Origin: Enterobacteriaceae bacterium UBA7338
GTDB taxonomy: Bacteria > Pseudomonadota > Gammaproteobacteria > Enterobacterales > Enterobacteriaceae
Assembly: GCA_002480085.1 (NCBI GenBank)
Contig: DKPJ01000009.1
Span: forward strand, 35,417-99,416
Direction: 5' to 3'
DNA: 64,000 bases
In this document: positions 51,302-60,016 of the stretch, one piece after another
Layout: the number at the start of each line of letters is the position of its first letter
Position numbering within the stretch: position 1 is the first letter of the stretch
Notes under the pieces: model-generated
Database searches by the model: none
What the model saw: only the letters and a program-made list of their open reading frames with translations
What the model was told of the DNA's origin: nothing
Program-made: the position numbers and the translations under genes

Positions 51302-52666
51302 TTGATTACACATATTAGCCCGCTAGGCTCAATGGATCTGTTGTCGCAGCTGGAAGTCGATATGCTCAAGAGCACGGCCAGCAGCGACCTTTATCAACTG
51401 TTTCGTAACTGTTCACTTGCCGTTCTAAACTCAGGAAGCCAGACCGACAGCAGCAAAGAGCTGCTTTCCCGCTTCGAGAACTTTGATATCAACGTGTTAC
51501 GCCGTGAACGCGGCGTCAAGCTGGAGCTGATCAACCCGCCGGAAGAGGCGTTCGTTGATGGGCGAATTATCCGCTCGCTCCAGGCTAACCTCTTTGCCGT
51601 GCTGCGCGATATTCTCTTCGTCAACGGCCAAATCAATAACGCCGGGCGCTTCCGACACCTCGACCTTGAAAGCTCTACCCATATTACTAACCTGGTGTTC
51701 TCGATCCTGCGCAACGCCCGGGCGCTGCACGTGGGCGAAGCGCCTAATATGGTGGTGTGCTGGGGGGGACACTCGATCAACGAAACCGAGTACCTCTATG
51801 CCCGCCGCGTCGGGACCCAGCTGGGCCTGCGCGAGCTGAATATCTGTACCGGCTGCGGGCCTGGCGCGATGGAAGCGCCGATGAAAGGTGCCGCGGTGGG
51901 CCATGCCCAGCAGCGCTATAAAGAGGGACGCTTTATCGGCATGACCGAGCCGTCCATTATCGCCGCCGAGCCGCCTAACCCGCTGGTCAACGAGCTGGTG
52001 ATCATGCCGGATATTGAGAAGCGTCTGGAAGCCTTCGTCCGTATCGCCCACGGGATCATTATCTTCCCCGGCGGCGTGGGTACGGCAGAGGAGCTGCTCT
52101 ATCTGCTCGGCATTCTGATGAACCCGGCCAACCAGCATCAGGTGCTGCCGCTGATCCTCACCGGGCCAAAACAGAGCGCCGACTACTTCCGCGTGCTGGA
52201 TGAGTTTATCACCCACACGCTTGGGGAATCGGCTCGCCGCTACTACCGCATCATCATTGACGATGCGCCGGAAGTGGCGCGGCAGATGAAAAAAGCGATG
52301 CCGCTGGTGAAAGAGCATCGTCGCAATACCGGGGACGCCTACAGCTTCAACTGGTCTATCCGTATTGCGTCGGATCTACAGATGCCCTTCGAGCCGACCC
52401 ACGAGAATATGGCCAACCTTCAGCTCTATCCTGATCGGCCGGTCGAGGTGCTGGCGGCGGACCTGCGTCGGGCCTTCTCCGGGATCGTGGCGGGCAACGT
52501 TAAAGAGGTGGGTATTCGCGCCATTGAGGCTGCCGGGCCGTACAAGATCCATGGCGACCGGGCAATGATGCGCCGGATGGACGATCTGCTGCAGGGCTTC
52601 GTTGCCCAGCACCGCATGAAGCTGCCAGGCTCGGCCTATATCCCCTGCTACGAAATTTCTGCCTGA
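51302..52666 (+). CDS. ppnN: Pyrimidine/purine nucleotide 5'-monophosphate nucleosidase PpnN
   Basis: 454 residues (E. coli YgdH 454), starting at a TTG behind AAGGAGTTCAC, as in E. coli. PpnN cleaves the N-glycosidic bond of nucleoside monophosphates, and (p)ppGpp stimulates it. The Rossmann-like core has CWGGHSIN, GCGPGAMEAPMKGA (about 180-193) and the LOG signature FPGGVGTAEEL (about 255-265). RelA, which makes its activator, is encoded about 15 kb away in the window. Confidence 0.97.
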   Translation: MITHISPLGSMDLLSQLEVDMLKSTASSDLYQLFRNCSLAVLNSGSQTDSSKELLSRFENFDINVLRRERGVKLELINPPEEAFVDGRIIRSLQANLFAVLRDILFVNGQINNAGRFRHLDLESSTHITNLVFSILRNARALHVGEAPNMVVCWGGHSINETEYLYARRVGTQLGLRELNICTGCGPGAMEAPMKGAAVGHAQQRYKEGRFIGMTEPSIIAAEPPNPLVNELVIMPDIEKRLEAFVRIAHGIIIFPGGVGTAEELLYLLGILMNPANQHQVLPLILTGPKQSADYFRVLDEFITHTLGESARRYYRIIIDDAPEVARQMKKAMPLVKEHRRNTGDAYSFNWSIRIASDLQMPFEPTHENMANLQLYPDRPVEVLAADLRRAFSGIVAGNVKEVGIRAIEAAGPYKIHGDRAMMRRMDDLLQGFVAQHRMKLPGSAYIPCYEISA

Positions 52667-52675
52667 TTCTTTTGT

Positions 52676-52713
52676 CACGCCGGGCGGCGGCCTTCGCCTT
52701 TGCCCGGCCTACG
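52676..52713. repeat. REP element after ppnN
   Basis: CACGCCGGGCGGCGGCCTTC followed by GCCCGGCCTACGG, a single REP unit 10 bp after the ppnN stop. Confidence 0.85.
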
Positions 52714-53165
52714 GCACCCATACACGACTCTTATACATTTACGTTTCCCTTCGCTAAGCAATCGATTGCTTATAAAACGCCCCCCGTTATTTATGCAGAA
52801 AAGTTTTGCTTAAATCTGATAAAACGCTGCCATCTGCGCCTTTTACCGCGTGATTATCGTATTTCGCGTCCGCCGCTTTGATCGCAAATCCTGGCGATGG
52901 TAGCCTTCGCCACCATATATCTCACCGGGCGCTTTTTTAGCAGCGTGTTGGTCTAAACCTATCCACATAGAAAGTGGATTATTGCAATTGAGATCGCGAT
53001 CACTGTCAGAAACATCACTTAAATGTATCTTGCCGCCGCAAAATGTAACGGAGAAAAATAATCCCAAAACGTTACTTAACCCAATTTCATATTACCGTCA
53101 GGCGCTTTTTCATTGGATTTGACTAAGCGACTGATATTTAGCTTTTAAAGTAAATGGAGATAGAG
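52714..53165 (+). promoter_or_regulatory. sdaC upstream region with two operator-like sites
   Basis: About 450 bp without genes. A perfect 18-bp palindrome, TAAGCAATCGATTGCTTA, is at 52755-52772; its central CG and flanking AATCGATT fit a LacI/PurR-family operator. TTGAGATCGCGATCAC at 52988-53003 is CRP-like. E. coli sdaCB is known to respond to CRP and Lrp. Core promoter boxes could not be set with confidence. No ORF or RNA is recognised. Confidence 0.45.
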
Positions 53166-54467
53166 ATGGAAACCACGCAAACCAGCACCATTGTTTCGCA
53201 GGAAACGCGAAGCACGTGGCGTAAGAGCGATACCATGTGGATGCTGGGCCTGTACGGCACGGCGATTGGCGCAGGGGTGCTTTTCCTGCCGATTAACGCC
53301 GGCGTCGGCGGTATGATCCCCCTGATCATCATGGCGATTATCGCCTTCCCGATGACCTTTTTTGCCCACCGTGGCCTGACCCGTTTTGTCCTGTCCGGGA
53401 AAAACCCTGGCGAAGACATCACCGAAGTCGTGGAAGAGCACTTTGGCGTGGGGGCCGGTAAGGTCATCACCTGGCTCTACTTCTTCGCTATCTACCCAAT
53501 CCTGCTGGTCTACAGCGTGGCGATCACCAACACCGTGGATAGCTTCCTGACCCACCAGCTGGGCATGGTCTCACCACCGCGCGTCGTGCTGTCACTGATC
53601 CTGATCGTCGGCATGATGACCATCGTGCGCTTCGGCGAGAAGATGATCGTCAAGGCGATGAGCATCCTGGTGTTCCCGTTTGTGATTGCCCTGATGCTGC
53701 TGGCGCTCTATCTGATCCCGCAGTGGAACGGCGCGGCGCTGGAGACCCTCTCCTTTAGTTCTGCTGCTAACACTGGACAGGGCCTGTGGATGACCCTGTG
53801 GCTGGCGATCCCGGTGATGGTCTTCTCCTTCAACCACTCGCCGATCATCTCCTCCTTTGCCGTTGCCAAGCGCGAAGAGTATGGCGATGGCGCAGAGAAA
53901 AAGTGCTCCCGCATCCTCTCGTTTGCCCACATCATGATGGTGCTGACGGTGATGTTCTTCGTCTTCAGCTGCGTGCTGAGCCTGGCCCCGGCCGATCTGA
54001 TCGCGGCGAAAGAGCAGAACATCTCAATCCTCTCTTACCTGGCTAACCACTTCCATGCCCCGGTCATTGAGTGGATGGCACCGATTATCGCCATGGTTGC
54101 GATCACTAAATCCTTCCTCGGCCACTACCTGGGCGCGCGCGAAGGCTTTAACGGCATGGTCATTAAGTCCCTGCGCGGCAAAGGCAAAACCATCGAGCTG
54201 AGCAAGCTGAACCGCATTACCGCGATCTTCATGCTGCTGACCACCTGGCTGGTGGCGACGCTGAACCCGAGCATCCTCGGCCTGATCGAGACGCTGGGCG
54301 GTCCGGTTATCGCGATGATCCTGTTCCTGATGCCGATGTATGCCATTCAGAAAGTCCCGGCGATGCGTAAATACAGCGGCCATATCAGCAACGCGTTTGT
54401 GGTGGTAATGGGCCTGATCGCTATCTCCGCTATCTTCTACTCCCTGTATCACCTCTTCGCTGCCTAA
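53166..54467 (+). CDS. sdaC: Serine:H+ symporter SdaC
   Basis: 433 residues from the ATG at 53166, which has GGAGATAG as ribosome site; an ATG four codons earlier lies within that site and is rejected. SdaC imports serine. About 11 membrane helices; the GLYGTAIGAGVLFLPINAG first helix and the PVMVFSFNHSPIISSF segment are typical. It comes 62 bp ahead of the serine deaminase gene sdaB. Confidence 0.97.
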   Translation: METTQTSTIVSQETRSTWRKSDTMWMLGLYGTAIGAGVLFLPINAGVGGMIPLIIMAIIAFPMTFFAHRGLTRFVLSGKNPGEDITEVVEEHFGVGAGKVITWLYFFAIYPILLVYSVAITNTVDSFLTHQLGMVSPPRVVLSLILIVGMMTIVRFGEKMIVKAMSILVFPFVIALMLLALYLIPQWNGAALETLSFSSAANTGQGLWMTLWLAIPVMVFSFNHSPIISSFAVAKREEYGDGAEKKCSRILSFAHIMMVLTVMFFVFSCVLSLAPADLIAAKEQNISILSYLANHFHAPVIEWMAPIIAMVAITKSFLGHYLGAREGFNGMVIKSLRGKGKTIELSKLNRITAIFMLLTTWLVATLNPSILGLIETLGGPVIAMILFLMPMYAIQKVPAMRKYSGHISNAFVVVMGLIAISAIFYSLYHLFAA

Positions 54468-54479
54468 GTTATCCCCCCT

Positions 54480-54499
54480 CGCCGCCCACCCGGGCGGCG
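54480..54499 (+). other. GC-rich hairpin between sdaC and sdaB
   Basis: CGCCGCCC and GGGCGGCG form an 8-bp stem with a four-base loop. There is no T-run, so it is probably an mRNA-stability or partial attenuation structure inside the sdaCB operon. Confidence 0.5.
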
Positions 54500-54529
54500 A
54501 ACCCAGACCAACGCAATGGACAATGCATT

Positions 54530-55897
54530 ATGATCAGCGTATTCGATATCTTTAAAATTGGTATTGGTCCCTCCAGCTCGCACACCGTCGGGCCAATGAA
54601 AGCCGGAAAGCAGTTTATCGATGACCTTATTGACTGCGGGATCCTAGCCGAGACTACGCGCGTCGTGGTTGACGTCTATGGCTCGCTGTCGCTTACCGGT
54701 AAGGGCCACCATACCGATATGGCTATTATTATGGGCCTTGCGGGCAACCTGCCGGACAGCGTCGATATCGATGCCATCCCGGCATTTATGGCGGATGTGA
54801 GCGCCCGGGGCCGTCTGCTGCTGGCGAACGGTCAGCATGAGGTGGATTTCCCCCTCGAACAGAGCATGAATTTCCATGCCGACAACCTCTCCCTGCATGA
54901 AAACGGAATGCGCATCAGCGCCCTGGCCGGTGAGCGGCTGCTCTACAGCCAGACCTACTACTCCATCGGCGGCGGGTTTGTCGTTGATGAGGCGCATTTT
55001 GGCCAGGCCAACGACTCGCCGGTCGCCGTGCCTTATCCCTATAAGAACGCCGCCGATCTGCAGCGTCACTGCCAGCAGACCGGCCTGTCGCTCTCCGGAC
55101 TGATGATGGAGAACGAGCTGGCCCTGCACAGTAAAGCGGCGCTGGAGCAGCACTTCTCTGACGTCTGGGCGGTAATGCGCGGCGGCATCGAACGCGGCAC
55201 AACCACCGAAGGGGCGCTACCGGGCAAATTGCGCGTACCGCGTCGGGCGGCAGCGCTGCGCCGGATGCTGGTGAGCAGCGATAAAACCAGCACCGATCCG
55301 ATGGCGGTCGTTGACTGGATCAACATGTTTGCGCTGGCGGTAAACGAAGAGAATGCCGCCGGGGGACGCGTGGTGACCGCCCCCACCAACGGCGCATGCG
55401 GCATCGTTCCTGCCGTGCTGGCCTACTACGATAAGTTTATCCGCGAAGTGAACGCTAACTCGCTGGCGCGCTACCTGCTGGTATGCAGCGCCATCGGCTC
55501 GCTCTATAAGATGAACGCCTCTATCTCCGGCGCGGAGGTAGGCTGCCAGGGGGAAGTGGGCGTCGCCTGCTCAATGGCGGCAGCCGGGCTGACAGAGCTG
55601 CTGGGTGGCAATCCGGCGCAGGTCTGCATTGCGGCCGAGATTGGTATGGAGCACAACCTGGGGCTTACCTGCGATCCCGTTGCTGGCCAGGTGCAGGTTC
55701 CCTGCATTGAGCGTAACGCCATCGCCTCCGTCAAAGCGGTCAATGCTGCGCGCATGGCCCTGCGCCGCACCAGCGAGCCGCGCGTCTGCCTCGACAGGGT
55801 GATTGAGACCATGTATGAGACCGGCAAGGATATGAACGCCAAATACCGGGAGACCTCCCGCGGCGGGCTGGCAATGAAAATCGTCGCCTGCGACTGA
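54530..55897 (+). CDS. sdaB: L-serine dehydratase 2
   Basis: 455 residues (E. coli 455). It deaminates L-serine to pyruvate with an oxygen-sensitive [4Fe-4S] cluster. The beta domain begins with MISVFDIFKIGIGPSSSHT; the alpha domain has the conserved cysteines in APTNGACGIVPA, GCQGEVGVACSMAAAG and CDPVAGQVQVPCIERN. The second gene of sdaCB. Confidence 0.98.
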   Translation: MISVFDIFKIGIGPSSSHTVGPMKAGKQFIDDLIDCGILAETTRVVVDVYGSLSLTGKGHHTDMAIIMGLAGNLPDSVDIDAIPAFMADVSARGRLLLANGQHEVDFPLEQSMNFHADNLSLHENGMRISALAGERLLYSQTYYSIGGGFVVDEAHFGQANDSPVAVPYPYKNAADLQRHCQQTGLSLSGLMMENELALHSKAALEQHFSDVWAVMRGGIERGTTTEGALPGKLRVPRRAAALRRMLVSSDKTSTDPMAVVDWINMFALAVNEENAAGGRVVTAPTNGACGIVPAVLAYYDKFIREVNANSLARYLLVCSAIGSLYKMNASISGAEVGCQGEVGVACSMAAAGLTELLGGNPAQVCIAAEIGMEHNLGLTCDPVAGQVQVPCIERNAIASVKAVNAARMALRRTSEPRVCLDRVIETMYETGKDMNAKYRETSRGGLAMKIVACD

Positions 55898-55973
55898 TCC
55901 CTCCTGCCGATGAATGGTCTCCGCCTCCCGTCAATGATACCCTTAGCCGGTCTGTCATTGCCGGGAGGCTCGC

Positions 55974-56726
55974 GTGGCCGTTCATCTGCTTATCGTTGAT
56001 GCGCTTAACCTTATTCGCCGTATTCATGCCGTACAGGGTTCGCCCTGCGTGGATGCCTGTTCGCACGCCCTGGGGCAGCTGATTGTTCACAGCCAGCCGA
56101 CCCATGCGGTAGCGGTGTTTGACGACGAGGCCCGCAGCAGCGGCTGGCGGCACCAGACGCTGCCGGACTATAAGGCGGGCCGCCCACCGATGCCCGATAC
56201 CCTGCATGATGAAATGCCTGCCCTGCGCGCCGCCTTTGAACAGCGCGGCGTACGCTGCTGGATCTCTGAAGGCAACGAGGCGGACGATCTCGCCGCCACG
56301 CTGGCGGTGAAGGTGGCCCAGGCGGGGCATCAGGCGACTATCGTCTCAACCGACAAAGGCTACTGCCAGTTGCTCTCCCCTACCCTGCGCATTCGCGACT
56401 ACTTCCAAAAGCGCTGGCTCGATGCCCCCTTTATTGAGAGCGAGTTTGGCGTCCTGCCGGAGCAGCTTACGGATTTCTGGGGGCTGGCGGGCATCAGCAG
56501 TTCGAAAATACCCGGCGTCGCAGGGATCGGCCAGAAGAGCGCCGCCCAGCTGCTGGCGCAGTTTGCCACGCTGGAAGGGATCTATGCCCATCTGAATGAG
56601 GTGCCGGAGAAGTGGCGCAGCAAGCTGGAGGCGCACCGGGAGATGGCGTTTATCTGCCGCGAGGTGGCAAAACTCCAGACGGATCTGCACCTCGACGGCA
56701 ATCTACAACAGCTAAGGTTAACGTAA
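55974..56726 (+). CDS. xni: Flap endonuclease Xni (ExoIX)
   Basis: 250 residues (E. coli 251), starting at GTG behind GGGAGGCTC. A FEN-family protein with the IVDALNLIRRIHAV start, GNEADDLAATLA acidic cluster and the GVAGIGQKSAAQLL helix-hairpin-helix. ExoIX is a K+-dependent flap endonuclease that lacks some active-site Asp of the polymerase I domain. The C-terminal end LQQLRLT is one residue shorter than in E. coli. Confidence 0.96.
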   Translation: MAVHLLIVDALNLIRRIHAVQGSPCVDACSHALGQLIVHSQPTHAVAVFDDEARSSGWRHQTLPDYKAGRPPMPDTLHDEMPALRAAFEQRGVRCWISEGNEADDLAATLAVKVAQAGHQATIVSTDKGYCQLLSPTLRIRDYFQKRWLDAPFIESEFGVLPEQLTDFWGLAGISSSKIPGVAGIGQKSAAQLLAQFATLEGIYAHLNEVPEKWRSKLEAHREMAFICREVAKLQTDLHLDGNLQQLRLT

Positions 56727-56760
56727 CCGCCCGGTGGCGCTGTGCTTACCGGGCCTACAA
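56727..56760. repeat. REP element between xni and rlmM
   Basis: CGCCCGGTGGCGCTGTGC followed by ACCGGGCCTACAA, between convergent genes. Confidence 0.75.
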
Positions 56761-56770
56761 AACCAATAGA

Positions 56771-57871
56771 TTAACGCTCGTCGCGACGACCGCCGACGGC
56801 CGCCCACCAGCGGCGGACGTGCACCGTCACCTCTTCGCGGTCGTGATAGAGCTGACGGGCCTGGATCTGAGCGTTAATGCCGTTCTCCTCCAGCTGCTGC
56901 TGGATGTACGCCAGGTTATTCGATACTTCCTCATAGCGCTTTTTCATCGGCAGCTTGAGGTTGAAGATAGCCTCCCGGCACCAGCCGTTCACCAGCCACT
57001 GAGCCATCAGCGCGGCCACCTTGGCGGGCTTCTCTACCATGTCGCACACCATCCAGGTGATGTTGCTGCGCGTCGGGCGATACTTAAAGCCATCCTCCCG
57101 CAACCAGGTCACCTGCCCGGTATCCATCAGGCTCTGCGCCATCGGGCCGTTATCCACCGACGCGACCCACATGTTGCGCTTCACCAGCTGATAGGTCCAG
57201 CCGCCGGGGCAGGCCCCCAGATCGACGGCGTGCATGCCGTTTGCCAGGCGCTCATCCCACTCATCTGCCGGGATAAAGACGTGGAACGCCTCTTCCAGCT
57301 TCAGCGTGGAGCGGCTCGGTGCATCGGCCGGGAACTTCAGGCGCGGAATGCCCATATAGAACGGCGAGTTATTGTCGGAGTAGGAGTAGCCGGTGTAGCA
57401 GCAGCCCGGGGCGATAAAGAAGACGTGCACGACCGGACGCTTAGCGGTTTCATAGTTGGTAAGGATCTTCGCCTCGCGCAGCGCAGCGCGCAGCGGTACG
57501 GTGAACTTACGGCAGAACTTCATCAGCTCTTTGCTTTCGTTGGTATCGGCCACCTCAACGCGCAGCTCGCCGCCCTTCTCGACCACGCCCTGCAGCATGC
57601 CGACGATCGGCGTGATGCGATCCTCCGGCGGCAGATCCTGCAGCAGTTCGCCAACCACGAACATCTGGCGAACAAAAATCAGCGAGCTGAACGGCAGCTC
57701 CCGCGCCAGCTTGTCGGCCTCTTCCGCCTGGTAGCACTCAAAAATGACATAGCCAGCATTATCTTTAACGCGGGCAAAGCCAAACACGTTCAGCCGCCCG
57801 GCTTTATCAGTAATCTCTGCGGCGCACTCTTTCTCAAATCCGGGGCGACACAACAATACAAGCTTATTCAT
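56771..57871 (-). CDS. rlmM: 23S rRNA (cytidine(2498)-2'-O)-methyltransferase RlmM
   Basis: 366 residues (E. coli 366). An N-terminal THUMP-like region is followed by a Rossmann-fold methyltransferase with DLGACPGGWTYQLVKRN (about 222-238) and the K-D-K-E type catalytic residues. It overlaps ygdD by 8 nt. Confidence 0.97.
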   Translation of the reverse strand: MNKLVLLCRPGFEKECAAEITDKAGRLNVFGFARVKDNAGYVIFECYQAEEADKLARELPFSSLIFVRQMFVVGELLQDLPPEDRITPIVGMLQGVVEKGGELRVEVADTNESKELMKFCRKFTVPLRAALREAKILTNYETAKRPVVHVFFIAPGCCYTGYSYSDNNSPFYMGIPRLKFPADAPSRSTLKLEEAFHVFIPADEWDERLANGMHAVDLGACPGGWTYQLVKRNMWVASVDNGPMAQSLMDTGQVTWLREDGFKYRPTRSNITWMVCDMVEKPAKVAALMAQWLVNGWCREAIFNLKLPMKKRYEEVSNNLAYIQQQLEENGINAQIQARQLYHDREEVTVHVRRWWAAVGGRRDER

Positions 57872-58259
57872 GACCAGGGCCTTTACGTTTCAGACGAATT
57901 GCGCCAATTAACATTAATACCCAGCCGGTAAGGAAGCTAACGCCGCCGACCGGGGTGACAAACGCCCACAGGCGCAGATGCGACAGCGCAAGGCAGTAGA
58001 GACTCCCGCTGAACAGTACCGTACCCAGCGCCAGAAAGACGCTGCTCCAGTAGAACCAGATGCTGATCCGGCGCTGCATTGCCACCGCCAGGCCCAGCAC
58101 CGCCAGGGTATGAAACGCCTGGTACTCGAGACCGGTCTGGATCCAGCCCATCTCGGCGGCACCTAACGATTTGCTTAATACGTGTGCGCCAAAGGCACCG
58201 AGGGCCACAAAAATAAAACCGCTGATAGCGGCAAAAATCAGCATAAATCGGCTGGTCAT
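57864..58259 (-). CDS. ygdD: YgdD, inner-membrane protein (DUF423)
   Basis: 131 residues (E. coli 131). Four hydrophobic segments; the FVALGAFGAHVL motif near the first helix is typical of DUF423. Function unknown. It lies between gcvA and rlmM on the minus strand, the same order as in E. coli. Confidence 0.95.
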   Translation of the reverse strand: MTSRFMLIFAAISGFIFVALGAFGAHVLSKSLGAAEMGWIQTGLEYQAFHTLAVLGLAVAMQRRISIWFYWSSVFLALGTVLFSGSLYCLALSHLRLWAFVTPVGGVSFLTGWVLMLIGAIRLKRKGPGHE

Positions 58260-58302
58260 AGTCTTACCCTAAAGTCATGCGCTAACTGCGCGCCTTATTA
58301 AG

Positions 58303-59217
58303 TTATTGCTCATAGCGAAAGCGAAATTTTTCCTGCTCGGCTGCCGCCTTGGCCAGGATCCACTGGCGAAAGGCGGCTATTTTACCCAGTTCTGCCTGGC
58401 TGTCATGACAAACCAGATAAAAGGCATTTTTGCTGACCAGCACGTCGTTAAACGGACAGGCCAGGCGCCCGGCTTCGATCTCCGACTGGGCCATGACGTT
58501 ATTCGCCAGCGCAATGCCCTGGCCGTGAATAGCCGCCTGCAGCACCATCGCGCTGTGGCTAAAGATGGGTCCCTGCTGCACGTTGAGGTTCAGGCCCAGC
58601 TGGCGGGTATAGGTCTGCCAGTCGCGGCGGGAGGCATCATGCAGCAGCGTATGCTTTGCCAGGTCCTCAGGCGTTTTTAGCGGCTTATCGCCGGTAAGCA
58701 GCAGCGGCGAGCAGACCGGCAGCAGATATTCTGCGTATAATTTTTCTACACGCAAGCCTGGCCAGTTGCCCCGACCATAAAAAATGGCCACATCGACGTC
58801 GTCTGCCAGCTTATCGACCTCACGGTCTACGGCCTGGATGCGAACGTCGATTCCCGGATAAGCTGAGTTAAAGCTAGAGAGTCTTGGCACCAGCCACTGA
58901 ATGGCAAAACTGGGCAGTAAACTGACGGTTAACGCCCCTTTTGCACTGCGCGACTGAAGCTTGCGCGTGGCCTCGGTGAGCTGGGAAAAAATCTCTTTGA
59001 TATCCTGAAAATAGCTCTGTCCCTCCTCCGTCAGCAGCAGGGATCGGTTGCGGCGACGGAACAGCTTGAGTCCAAGAAAATCCTCAAGAGACTTGATCTG
59101 GTGGCTTACTGCGGCCTGCGTCACAAAAAGCTCATCGGCAGCGCGAGTAAAACTTAAATGGCGGGCGGCAGCATCAAAAACACGTAATGCATTTAAGGGC
59201 GGTAATCGCTTAGACAT
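58303..59217 (-). CDS. gcvA: LysR-type regulator GcvA
   Basis: 304 residues (E. coli 305). The N-terminal winged helix (about 6-65, LNALRVFDAAARHLSFTRAA) is followed by a type 2 periplasmic-binding-like effector domain. GcvA activates gcvTHP and the divergent small RNA gcvB when glycine is high, and with GcvR represses when it is low. It is divergent from gcvB with about 130 bp between. Confidence 0.97.
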   Translation of the reverse strand: MSKRLPPLNALRVFDAAARHLSFTRAADELFVTQAAVSHQIKSLEDFLGLKLFRRRNRSLLLTEEGQSYFQDIKEIFSQLTEATRKLQSRSAKGALTVSLLPSFAIQWLVPRLSSFNSAYPGIDVRIQAVDREVDKLADDVDVAIFYGRGNWPGLRVEKLYAEYLLPVCSPLLLTGDKPLKTPEDLAKHTLLHDASRRDWQTYTRQLGLNLNVQQGPIFSHSAMVLQAAIHGQGIALANNVMAQSEIEAGRLACPFNDVLVSKNAFYLVCHDSQAELGKIAAFRQWILAKAAAEQEKFRFRYEQ

Positions 59218-59312
59218 GGGTTATTTTGGCTTAGGTGTTAAATCATTTTAACAAACAGGAAACAAGAAGTTACCTATTAGTTTTTTTTATCTGAGCCATT
59301 ATAAATTGTCCG

Positions 59313-59341
59313 TTGAGGAACTACCAGCAAATACCTATAGT
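59313..59341 (+). promoter_or_regulatory. gcvB promoter
   Basis: TTGAGG (59313-59318) and TATAGT (59336-59341) are 17 bp apart and lie 6 bp before the expected gcvB start at 59348. The stretch between here and the gcvA start holds the GcvA sites known from E. coli. Confidence 0.8.
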
Positions 59342-59347
59342 GGCGGC

Positions 59348-59553
59348 ACTTCCTGAGCCGGAACGAAAAGCTTTTTTTGGAATGCGTGTTCTGATGGGCT
59401 TTTGGCTTACGGTTGTGATGTTGTGTTGTTGTGTTTGCATTTGGTCTGCGCTTCAGACCACGGTAGCAACGCTACCCTATTTCACTTCCTGTACATTTAC
59501 CCTGTCTGTCCATAGTGATTAATGTAGCACCGCGAATTGCGGTGCTTTTTTTT
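59348..59553 (+). ncRNA. gcvB: GcvB small RNA
   Basis: About 206 nt, starting ACTTCCTGAGCCGGAACG, which matches the E. coli GcvB 5' end. The G/U-rich R1 seed (TTGTGATGTTGTGTTGTTGT, about 59413-59432) that pairs with ABC-transporter mRNAs is conserved, as is the CACTTCCTGTACATTTACCC region. The terminator AGCACCGC...GCGGTGCT with T8 closes it at 59553. It is an Hfq-dependent repressor of peptide and amino-acid uptake genes. A 69-codon frame inside is not a gene. Confidence 0.97.
59526..59553 (+). terminator. gcvB terminator
   Basis: AGCACCGC and GCGGTGCT pair around GAATT and are followed by a run of T residues. Confidence 0.93.
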
Positions 59554-59596
59554 AGGCTATTTTCAGTAGCTTACGTTTCAACAGCTTAACCAGAGA

Positions 59597-59824
59597 TTAT
59601 TTCTCCAGCGCGACCATCTCTTTCACGTCGCTGCGGTTAATCTGCTGTTTGTTTCCGTTCGCATCTTTATACGAAATCATCCCGGTCTGATCGTCAGTCT
59701 TCGGCTTACCGTCGGAAACGATCGTACGACCATCATTGGTGTGCATGACATAGTTCGGACCAGAACAGGCGCTCAGGGCAAAAGCCAGTGTACAAGCAGA
59801 GATAATTGCGGCAGTCTTCTTCAT
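59597..59824 (-). CDS. ygdI: Small lipoprotein YgdI (DUF903)
   Basis: 75 residues (E. coli 75). Signal peptide with lipobox LSAC gives lipidated Cys20. The mature part is an SH3-like DUF903 domain with YVMHTNDGRTIVSDGKPK and MISYKDANGNKQQI. Function unknown. AAAAGGAGAAG precedes the ATG. Confidence 0.95.
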   Translation of the reverse strand: MKKTAAIISACTLAFALSACSGPNYVMHTNDGRTIVSDGKPKTDDQTGMISYKDANGNKQQINRSDVKEMVALEK

Positions 59825-60016
59825 CTTCTTCTCCTTTTAGCAATTAATGCTATTCAAACCCAGTTTCATAACAGGCTTCAATCGTCACCTAACACTTATC
59901 AGCATAATCGGCTTACAAAAATTCGCCAGGATAAACAGATAATTCCGATGGTTAGCACTTTGCTTGTACATTGGTGAAAATTGCGCGACGATCCTTATAT
60001 CGAGATGAGGAATTTT

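Noticed and set aside
59313..59522. A 69-codon frame over gcvB
   Set aside because: It starts in the gcvB promoter and covers the RNA gene, whose 5' end, seed and terminator are conserved.
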